From Candidatus Galloscillospira excrementipullorum (GTDB lineage: Bacteria; Bacillota; Clostridia; Oscillospirales; Feifaniaceae): a stretch of DNA of 43,880 nt. The position numbers and the translations under genes were made by a program. The stretch's first letter is position 1. Every line of letters starts with the position of its first letter. Positions 37,115-43,880 of this stretch are shown here, piece by piece. The stretch is from positions 1 through 43,880 of the forward strand of contig DVNV01000053.1 in the NCBI GenBank assembly GCA_018714125.1, in the 5' to 3' direction. Below the pieces are notes generated by a model. The model saw nothing but the letters and a program-made list of their open reading frames with translations. It made no database searches and was not told where the DNA came from.

Positions 37115-37894
37115 GTGAAAAAACATATAAAATGGGCCCTGGGGTTTGGCTGCCTGCTGGCCCTGGCGGGATGCGCCCGCACTTTGGTGATTGGGCCCCA
37201 GGAGGGCGTCGCCGTGCTGCTCAGGGTGACAAAGGATCAGACCACGGTGGAAATTGAAAGCCCGGACAGCATTGAGCAAATCACGGACGGGCTCAACAGA
37301 CCAACGTATGAGCAGCTCGAGCTGGATTCGGTGGGCGCAGGAGAAGGCTATATTCTGGAGTGGTATGACGGGCAGGGCCGGCTTGCCGCGCAGGCACAGG
37401 TTCTCGATGAGCAGACGGTGTGCTGTCAGGAGGGGCTGTATCACGTCAGGGAGGGGCAGCAGGGCCTCGACCTGGGGCTGCTGGAGCAGATGCTGGAACA
37501 GGAGCGGGAGCAGCAAGACGGGACGCCGGTTCGGGTGGAGTATGCCGACGGGGAGCCAGCGCACCGGGAAGGCGACTGGTATGCGTGCACGGTGGACGAC
37601 TCCGACCAGGCCGTGGAGGTCGTGTTCCATGCAAAGCAGGAGCTGCGCAACGTCAAGGTGGTGCATCTGGAGTGGAAGGAGGACGAAAGGACGGGGGAAA
37701 TGGTCTTTGAGGCGTCAAAGGAGTACGGAAGCTTTGACCGTCTGACGCAGGACACCCCTTTGTTTGTCCGCATGGCCTTTGTGGGCGTGATTCCCCATGT
37801 GGGGATTTCCTTTGAGACCACGGATGCGGGGGTGCGGCACTATGCCGTCGCCATGAGCGGGAAGGACGCCTCCCTGCTGTTGATTGAAATTTAA
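37115..37894 (+). CDS. lipoprotein of unknown function
   Basis: GTG start behind AAGGAGGTG; VKKHIKWALGFGCLLALAGCARTL lipobox; no recognised domain. Confidence 0.7.
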   Translation: MKKHIKWALGFGCLLALAGCARTLVIGPQEGVAVLLRVTKDQTTVEIESPDSIEQITDGLNRPTYEQLELDSVGAGEGYILEWYDGQGRLAAQAQVLDEQTVCCQEGLYHVREGQQGLDLGLLEQMLEQEREQQDGTPVRVEYADGEPAHREGDWYACTVDDSDQAVEVVFHAKQELRNVKVVHLEWKEDERTGEMVFEASKEYGSFDRLTQDTPLFVRMAFVGVIPHVGISFETTDAGVRHYAVAMSGKDASLLLIEI

Positions 37895-37906
37895 GGCAAG
37901 GGGCAT

Positions 37907-37928
37907 AAAAAAGGCGCCCTGCGGCGCC
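37907..37928 (-). terminator. intrinsic terminator for the minus-strand DUF2974 gene
   Basis: Minus strand GGCGCC-GCAG-GGCGCC-TTTTTT. Confidence 0.65.
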
Positions 37929-37998
37929 CTGAAGGGAAAAAGCAGGCGAAAGGCCGGCGCTGGGCAGCCGGCCCCCCTCCCAACGGGGAAGGGGAAGG

Positions 37999-39156
37999 CT
38001 ACTCTTCGTTTTGCATTTTGTCTTTGAGCAAAAGCACCTGCTCATGCACGAGGTCTTTCATCTCCTCGGCGCTGGCACGGATGAGCGCGCCGATGGTCTG
38101 TGAGATGACCCGCCTGACCGAGGGGTCGGTGTCGCGGACGGCTTCGTAGATGGTCTTGAGGCTGCGGCGCCAATTGGTGGTGAGGTCGTAGAAGGTGACG
38201 GCGTCGGTGTGCTCAAGGATGCTGTAAAGGGCGTCGACGAAGGTTTTGCGCGTGTCGATGTCGAGCTCGTTTAGCCAGGCGTTGAGGGTCCTGTTGGTGT
38301 ATTTGGAAAAATTGTCGACATCCTTGATGTAGACAAAGGAGCCGTCGCGCACAATCCAGGAGAAGGGGTCATGCTGAAAGAGCGTGAAGGCATTGCTGGC
38401 CACCACAAAATAGCTCTCGTGCTGCTCGAGCATCAGGCCGATGATGGCGGTCTGGGGGATGGTCTTGTGAATGAGGGAGGAGATGGAGCGGTAGGCCGGG
38501 GAGTCAAACACTTCGGAGGGAAAGCCGGGACCGTCGTGGTTGTAGACGCGCAAAATGCGCGAACGCACCTCCCCGGGCAGGTTCATGGCCGCATAGACAG
38601 CCAGGTTCCCTCCCTTGGAGTGACCGCCCAGAATCAGAGTGCCCCGGCTGATGCGCGCAATCTGCTCGGCATAGCGCAGCGCCGAATGCTGGGAGGGGAT
38701 GTCCTTGGAGAAGGAGAGGTTAAAATCCTCCTTCCAGCCGATGACAGTGGCGTCGGTGCCGCGATAGGCGATGTAGTGCAGCGTGTCGCTCAAATGAAAG
38801 GTGATGGCCGAAAACTGCTCCTCTTCCGCACGGTCGACCACGCAGACGTGCTGCGCGGCCCTGACGCCGCCAAATCGTTTGCTGAGTGCGGCGCAGCGCA
38901 TGAGGGCGATGTTGCCGTCCGGATTCCAGGTGTGCCGGACGTAGGAGCCGCCAAAGCACTTGGAGAAGATGTCGGAGAGCGACCCACTGCAGGGAGTGGC
39001 GCAGGCGTCGCACTTGCGGTAGTTGAGGTAGGAGAGCTGCGAGAGAATCAGACTGTCGACCTCGCAGAAGGGGCGCTCGTCAAAACTTTGGTGGCCAAAT
39101 TCCCTGATGTAGGACACGATGTTGCCGTTGCCTCGTGAATTTGTGTGGCTTGACAT
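37999..39156 (-). CDS. DUF2974/Mbeg1-like lipase-fold protein
   Basis: LHYIAYRGTDATVIGWKEDFNLSF; TLILGGHSKGGNLAVYAAMN (GHSKGG nucleophile); RVYNHDGPGF. Confidence 0.88.
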   Translation of the reverse strand: MSSHTNSRGNGNIVSYIREFGHQSFDERPFCEVDSLILSQLSYLNYRKCDACATPCSGSLSDIFSKCFGGSYVRHTWNPDGNIALMRCAALSKRFGGVRAAQHVCVVDRAEEEQFSAITFHLSDTLHYIAYRGTDATVIGWKEDFNLSFSKDIPSQHSALRYAEQIARISRGTLILGGHSKGGNLAVYAAMNLPGEVRSRILRVYNHDGPGFPSEVFDSPAYRSISSLIHKTIPQTAIIGLMLEQHESYFVVASNAFTLFQHDPFSWIVRDGSFVYIKDVDNFSKYTNRTLNAWLNELDIDTRKTFVDALYSILEHTDAVTFYDLTTNWRRSLKTIYEAVRDTDPSVRRVISQTIGALIRASAEEMKDLVHEQVLLLKDKMQNEE

Positions 39157-39224
39157 GGATATCCTCTCTCCCCTTAAAAAAGACAGGCCTTGCGGAAAAA
39201 AGGGCCCGTTTTGGAATGAAATTT

Positions 39225-39253
39225 ATTATAAAGGATTTTTTCTTCGAAATCAA
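39225..39253 (-). promoter_or_regulatory. sigma-A promoter for DUF2974 gene
   Basis: Minus strand TTGATT - 17 nt - TATAAT. Confidence 0.6.
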
Positions 39254-39350
39254 TCGGCAAAAACACACCGCAAAGAAGTGAGGGCCCAAAAAGAGGGCGC
39301 AGACCAAAATGCGCCTGACAATGGATTGGCCGGGCCACGGCAGCCTTTTC

Positions 39351-39380
39351 TTGACAAGGGACAGGGTGGGGCGATACAAT
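39351..39380 (+). promoter_or_regulatory. sigma-A-like promoter far upstream of the large lipoprotein gene
   Basis: TTGACA (39351-39356) - 18 nt - TACAAT (39375-39380). Confidence 0.5.
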
Positions 39381-39745
39381 CGGAAGGACACCCCTTAAAA
39401 GACAGGCTTGCCGGGGCGGCGGCAAAGACAGGCAAGGCGAATTATGTAAAGCAAGATACCATTACAGATATACCTGCCCGGCCGACGGAGGCCCCTGCCG
39501 GGCCGGCGGGCGGCAGGCCGGGCGGAAGGTTTGGGGAAAGCCCGAAAAACAGAGGTTTTTTCCAAAGGAGAGGCCGGCTGCACAAGGCGTTTTGACGCAT
39601 GACAAGGGAATTGCCTTTTCACATGACACTTTTGACGGGGGCATGGTTCAAAAGGGCCGGCAGGGCCCCTGCGGGCAAAAGGCGCTGCGGCGCAGAAGGA
39701 AACAGGCGCTGCGGCGCAGGACATTCGGACAAGGAGATGAGGTCA

Positions 39746-42292
39746 ATGAAGCTGACGACCGGAAAAACAGGAAAGAGAGGGGCGGCGCTGCTTGGCATGC
39801 TGCTGCTGCTGGGGGCTGCCGCAGGGCTTTCGGGCTGCAGCAAAAGCGACATTGTGGAATATGAGCACGACGGATTTGTGGTGCCCTTTACAAGGGAGTT
39901 TTATAAAAACGTGGAGCTCACGCCGAAAGAGGAGCTGGGCGAGGGCGTTCTTGCCGAGGTTTACGACAGGGACGGCGTCTTTTTGTTCCGGCTCCTGGCC
40001 CAAACGCAGGGCGCGTGGGAACGCGGCGCCATAGAGGCCTGCCGGGAGGGCGGCAGCGTGAAGGCCTTTGCCAGAAAGGAAGATACGGTCTATGTCGTTG
40101 AAGGGCCGTCGGCAGAGCAGGCCGGCGGGGCACAGGCCGGTGAAGAGGAACTGCCGGACGGCGGGGAGCAGGCGCAGCAGGAGGGGGAGCTGCCGGGGCT
40201 TTTGGAGCGTATCCGGCAAACAAACGGCCTTGAGGAATTTGAGCCCCATCTGTATGAGCAGCCCTATTTAGTGCTTTTTGCGGCAAGCGGGGCGGCAAAG
40301 CAGTCGTGGAGCGACGTCGAAGAGCTGCCGCCGGAATATCTCTGCGACTTTTTCCCGGACGCCTATGTGTGGGAGGGCGGGGATTTGACGCCCTACCTGC
40401 TCAGGCAGGAGAGCGGCATGCAGCAGTATCTCGTTCCTTCCGACGTTTTTGAAGGGCTGCTCATGCGCTATTTTGACGTAACGCCCGAGCTGCTGCGCGC
40501 CATGCCGCAGTATGATGCAGACAAAAACGCCTATCTTGCCGCGTCGGGCACAAAGCCGCAGACGCACGCCCTTGCAGCCCTCTTTTGCGAGGAGGGGCAG
40601 GACGGACTGCTGACCCTTCGCTATTATGCCTCGATTGAGGGGCAGGAGGACGGCCTGCGGGAGGTGACGGTGCGGCAGACGGGGGAAAAGAGCTACAGGT
40701 ACGTCTCCTTTGTTTCGCAGGACGACATGGCGGCCCGCCGGTATTACGACTATTTTGAGCAGCACAGCAGCCAGCTCAACCCCCTGTTTTCCCTCCCCAG
40801 CGGCGACCAGCGTCAGGACGATGAGAACCTGATGATTTTTGCACTGCAGAACATGCCGTTGCCTTCGCAGGAGGAGGGCGTGAGCAAACAGAGCATCGAC
40901 GAGGTGCTAATCAAATATTTCGGGCACACCGTGACCGACTACGAGACGGATATAACCCGCGAGCTGCCGTCGGGCAACATCACCTGGGACGGCTTCAGCT
41001 TCCACGGCACGGTGCGGCTGGTGCAAAGCAGCCTGCAGCAGCAGGAGGACGGCAGCAAAAAGGGCGTGTTTGAGGTCTATCAGCTGTCCGAAGACGACCT
41101 TGCCGGATACGGCGGCTATGAGAGTGTGCTGCTGCGTCTGCGTCAGGGGCAGACACAGGGGCTGGAGAAGCTTTATGCCGGGGAGCTGACGCTGGTCTTT
41201 GAAGAAGTGGAGGACCCCGAAGAGCCGCTTGGGTTTTATGTGCGCTACGACAGCATGGCCTTTCGCCCGGTTTCGCAGACGCAGGAGCAAAGCCTGTATT
41301 TTTACAACGGCGCGCTGCTGGGCAGCTTTGACGGGCAAAGCTGGTACTCGCTTTGCGATTTGGGAGAGGGGGGGCAACAAAGCTACGCAGTCAGCGCGGA
41401 CTCCGCTCCCAGGATCTACACGGCCAACGACGTCTTGGCCGCCCCCATCTACTATCTCTTTGAAGAGGGCGTCTTCACCGGGCATTCGGACTGGCTGATA
41501 TGGCCCGTGGCCGTCGGCGGCTTAGGCGAGTTTGAAAGCCCGCAGGCCAACGACATCCTGGCGCAGGCCGGCACGCTCTGGGAGTCGGAGGAGTTTGGCT
41601 CCAGAGAGTTTTACCGCATGCAGCTGCCCGGAACACTCTATGAGGAGGGCGCCGCGCTGAGAATCCCCGATTATTCCTTTGTCACCTACTTCGGCGAGAG
41701 CGTGGGACAGAAAATTGCCGGCGGCGTGGGGGAAGACGTCAGCCTGCTGGTGACAAATGCAAACCATGACCTGACGGCGGTGCAGGTGCAGGAGCTCGAC
41801 CTGTCGCAGTGCGGCGTGGATGATGCCGTGGTGCAGCTCTTCCGTCAGGCCGGCATGGAAAACACCCGGCCCAACCTGGTCAGGGCGCAGCAGGGCGATT
41901 TTGACGCCGACGGAGAGCCCGAGACGCTCTACACGCTGGTCTCCCCGAAAGACGGGGGCGGCTGGCCCCTGATGGAAGGGGAGGGCACGACGGGCGATGT
42001 CGGCACCTTTGCGCTTCTTCTCTATGAGGACAAGGAGCTGCAGGTGGTCTTTTCGGATTTGCGCCCCTGGCACAACGGCGAGGAGGTCACGTTTGAGAAC
42101 GGGATTTTCCCGGTGTCCGACATCGACTACTGCCATGACGTGGAGGTCTCCGCCGTGGCGGATTTGGACGGCGACGGGGACTGCGAGCTGGTTGTGACCT
42201 GTTCGCTGTGGGAGGGCGGCTACACGATGGTGTTCTCCCAGGACGAGCAGGGGCGCTACGAGGCCGTCATGCGCTCCAACTGGGGGTCGTAA
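39746..42292 (+). CDS. large (about 848 aa) lipoprotein of unknown function with C-terminal DxDxDG motifs
   Basis: MKLTTGKTGKRGAALLGMLLLLGAAAGLSGCSKSD signal/lipobox; AAGGAG RBS; FDADGEPETLY and ADLDGDGDCELVVT near the C-terminus. Confidence 0.8.
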   Translation: MKLTTGKTGKRGAALLGMLLLLGAAAGLSGCSKSDIVEYEHDGFVVPFTREFYKNVELTPKEELGEGVLAEVYDRDGVFLFRLLAQTQGAWERGAIEACREGGSVKAFARKEDTVYVVEGPSAEQAGGAQAGEEELPDGGEQAQQEGELPGLLERIRQTNGLEEFEPHLYEQPYLVLFAASGAAKQSWSDVEELPPEYLCDFFPDAYVWEGGDLTPYLLRQESGMQQYLVPSDVFEGLLMRYFDVTPELLRAMPQYDADKNAYLAASGTKPQTHALAALFCEEGQDGLLTLRYYASIEGQEDGLREVTVRQTGEKSYRYVSFVSQDDMAARRYYDYFEQHSSQLNPLFSLPSGDQRQDDENLMIFALQNMPLPSQEEGVSKQSIDEVLIKYFGHTVTDYETDITRELPSGNITWDGFSFHGTVRLVQSSLQQQEDGSKKGVFEVYQLSEDDLAGYGGYESVLLRLRQGQTQGLEKLYAGELTLVFEEVEDPEEPLGFYVRYDSMAFRPVSQTQEQSLYFYNGALLGSFDGQSWYSLCDLGEGGQQSYAVSADSAPRIYTANDVLAAPIYYLFEEGVFTGHSDWLIWPVAVGGLGEFESPQANDILAQAGTLWESEEFGSREFYRMQLPGTLYEEGAALRIPDYSFVTYFGESVGQKIAGGVGEDVSLLVTNANHDLTAVQVQELDLSQCGVDDAVVQLFRQAGMENTRPNLVRAQQGDFDADGEPETLYTLVSPKDGGGWPLMEGEGTTGDVGTFALLLYEDKELQVVFSDLRPWHNGEEVTFENGIFPVSDIDYCHDVEVSAVADLDGDGDCELVVTCSLWEGGYTMVFSQDEQGRYEAVMRSNWGS

Positions 42293-42398
42293 CGCCGCGC
42301 TTTGCGGGGCGGGACGCCCTTGGAAAGGGCGCCAGAGGCAAGACGAAAAGCCGCCTCCTGCGCACCGCAGGGGCGGGGCGTTTTGACAGCGTGATACC

Positions 42399-42442
42399 GG
42401 GCGGCCGGAGCGGCTGGAAGCCGCTCCGGCCGCCCTCTTTTT
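42399..42442 (+). terminator. intrinsic terminator
   Basis: Perfect 16-bp stem GGGCGGCCGGAGCGGC/GCCGCTCCGGCCGCCC, 5-nt loop, TCTTTTT tail. Confidence 0.88.
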
Positions 42443-42583
42443 GTGCCTGTGGCCCTGCTTCCTCTTAAAAAATCCTGCCCTCTTTGTGCCTTTTTGACGC
42501 CCTGCGCTCGACGGCGTTTTCTGCGCGCGCCCTGCTTTCCCCTCTTTTCCCGCAAAGGAACCCTTTTCAGACAGGGGAATAGC

Positions 42584-43156
42584 ATGGGAAAAGAGGTGGT
42601 TTGCGTGGTTTTCGTTTCGGCCGTGCTGCTCGGCATAGCAACCAATCTTGACAACCTGCTCATTGGGCTGTCGGCGGGCGCGCGCGGCAAAAAAATTACA
42701 TTTTTGACCAACTGCATTATTGCGTTGTCCTCCGGCGCCGTGTCTTACCTGCTGTGCCGGCTGGGCGTTTTTTCGGTGGGGCTTGGCAGAATTTCCAACT
42801 GGTTGGGCGGCGGACTTTTGGTGGCCATCGGCCTGTGGCCCCTGCTGGTCCGCCCTTCGGGGGAACACGCTCCTGCGGATGCCGGGGCAGCGCAGGGACG
42901 GCGCCTCTCGGCGGGAGAGGTGCTGACGCTGTCTCTGGCGCTGGCCTTCAACTGTTTGCCCGCCTCCTTTGCCGCAGGGCTCACAGGCATTCCCGCACAG
43001 GCCGCCACCCTGGCCGTGACGCTGTGCAGCCTGGGCTTTGTATGGTTGGGGCAGGGCCTCGGCAAAAGACTGGAGGACAGGTGCCCGGGTGCCCTGCTGA
43101 CCCAAATCTCCAGCGCGGCCATGATCGCGCTGGGCATTTTGGAAATGCTGATTTGA
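42584..43156 (+). CDS. MntP/YtaF-like sporulation membrane protein
   Basis: VLLGIATNLDNLLIGLSAGARGKKI and SLALAFNCLPASFAAGLTGIPA: duplicated MntP/YtaF-like half motifs. Confidence 0.82.
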   Translation: MGKEVVCVVFVSAVLLGIATNLDNLLIGLSAGARGKKITFLTNCIIALSSGAVSYLLCRLGVFSVGLGRISNWLGGGLLVAIGLWPLLVRPSGEHAPADAGAAQGRRLSAGEVLTLSLALAFNCLPASFAAGLTGIPAQAATLAVTLCSLGFVWLGQGLGKRLEDRCPGALLTQISSAAMIALGILEMLI

Positions 43157-43484
43157 AAACCCCTTGCCGCTTGTCCCTTGGAGCCCTTGCCAGGGAAGTC
43201 GGCGCGGCGTTGCCTCCCGGGATGGCGAAAGGGAGCAGCTTTTGCTTTTTACTCTATATATTTTTGAATAAATATAAAATAGATTATAGAAATTGACGCA
43301 AACTGACGCGTTTCGAAGAAAAATCAGGCGTGGACGCAAAGAATTTTCACGGTGAAAGCAGGCGGCGCTGCGCGTATGCGGCAAAGGGGAAAAAGGGCGG
43401 TATCTCCGGCAATAGAGGTGATTTTCAGAGAAAGAGAATGGGCTGGAGGATGGACAAATCTCCCTGCGGCGGAGGATATTACCA

Positions 43485-43514
43485 TTGCGAAAAAACGGGA
43501 AATTTGGATACAAT
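43485..43514 (+). promoter_or_regulatory. sigma-A-like promoter for the terminal gene
   Basis: TTGCGA - 18 nt - TACAAT, about 56 bp before the ATG. Confidence 0.5.
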
Positions 43515-43570
43515 TTCTTTGCGATGCAATCTTTTCCCGATTTCGTGTTTTTTTACAGGAGGTGCTGCAA

Positions 43571-43880
43571 ATGAAACGATGGATTTCCCGCCTGGCCGTG
43601 TTTGCCTTTGTTGTGTCTATGTTGACGACTGGCGCGTCGGCCCTGTCATGCAGGGAGGTGTGCGGCGAACTTGCGCGCGGACTGTCTGCCGGGTGTCAGG
43701 AGACATTGCGGCAGATGCTTGCGGACAGCCCGTGCCTGTCCCTGTTTCGAATGATGTGCCTGGGGGAGCTGCCCCAGGTGCCCGCGCCGGACGAGGAGAC
43801 GCCCGCGCCGGACGAGGAAACGCCCGCGCCGGACGAGGAGACGCCTGCGCCTGACGAGGAGACGCCTGCGCCTGACGAGG
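43571..43880 (+). CDS. secreted, Cys-containing protein with Pro/Asp/Glu-rich repeats (truncated by window end)
   Basis: SD AGGAGGTG; signal peptide MKRWISRLAVFAFVVSMLTTGASA; then CREVCGELARGLSAGCQETLRQMLADSPCLSLFRMMCLGELPQV-(PAPDEET)n. Confidence 0.75.
   Translation, partial: MKRWISRLAVFAFVVSMLTTGASALSCREVCGELARGLSAGCQETLRQMLADSPCLSLFRMMCLGELPQVPAPDEETPAPDEETPAPDEETPAPDEETPAPDE
43781..43880 (+). repeat. in-frame 21-bp tandem repeat (PAPDEET), about 4.8 copies, continues past the edge
   Basis: CCCGCGCCGGACGAGGAGACG units at 43781, 43802, 43823, 43844, 43865 with few synonymous changes. Confidence 0.95.

Noticed and set aside
43294-43400. Resemblance to a c-di-GMP-I (GEMM) riboswitch: GCAAAC...GGACGCAAAG upstream of the secreted repeat protein
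   Set aside because: Only the 5' half motifs resemble GEMM; I could not find the conserved 3' half, and a good promoter (43485-43514) lies between it and the gene. A cmsearch with the GEMM models would decide.
43330-43854. 174-aa plus-strand ORF overlapping the terminal secreted gene
   Set aside because: Out of frame with the gene that has a strong SD, signal peptide and clean repeats; its own start lacks a convincing RBS.
1-43880. Search by eye for tRNA/rRNA genes, CRISPR arrays, IS elements, toxin-antitoxin or phage-defence modules
   Set aside because: No TPsiC-like GGTTCGAATCC arms, spaced direct-repeat arrays, transposase motifs or defence-gene hallmarks were recognised; tRNAscan-SE, CRISPRCasFinder and DefenseFinder would confirm.

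Overview
The window is a gene-dense, mostly plus-strand chromosomal segment. Its content suggests a spore-forming, G+C-rich Firmicute of the Clostridia/Oscillospirales type; this is inferred from gpr, spoIIP, YtaF-like, DUF1385/YqhQ and SLH genes, and no search was run. Recognisable blocks: GNAT and alpha/beta hydrolase; stand-alone pduL; a divergent methyltransferase/XRE regulator pair; B3/B4-domain protein and pepF; a four-gene MacA/MacB(YknXYZ)-like exporter plus SLH-protein operon; prmA-rsmE plus a membrane protein; ccdA-tlpA; Fe-S aldo/keto reductase; DUF1385-prmC; recA-recX-rimO behind a LexA-box promoter; C_GCAxxG_C_C protein and aminotransferase; pgsA, cysS, mrnC, yebC, tadA, rpsT; gpr; a yybP-ykoY (Mn2+) riboswitch and mntP; spoIIP with a small membrane gene; a DAACS symporter; cyclophilin; three orphan lipoproteins; a DUF2974/Mbeg1-like hydrolase; a YtaF-like protein; and, at the right edge, a truncated secreted protein with 21-bp PAPDEET repeats. 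Many intrinsic terminators are long, nearly perfect hairpins between genes. The most interesting unlisted signal is a 42-codon minus-strand ORF (28578-28706). It is below the size cutoff of the supplied ORF track, has a strong Shine-Dalgarno, and sits behind a match to the sigma-G (forespore) promoter consensus. A near-identical layout precedes gpr in the same window. I saw no CRISPR array, IS element, prophage, rRNA or tRNA gene.
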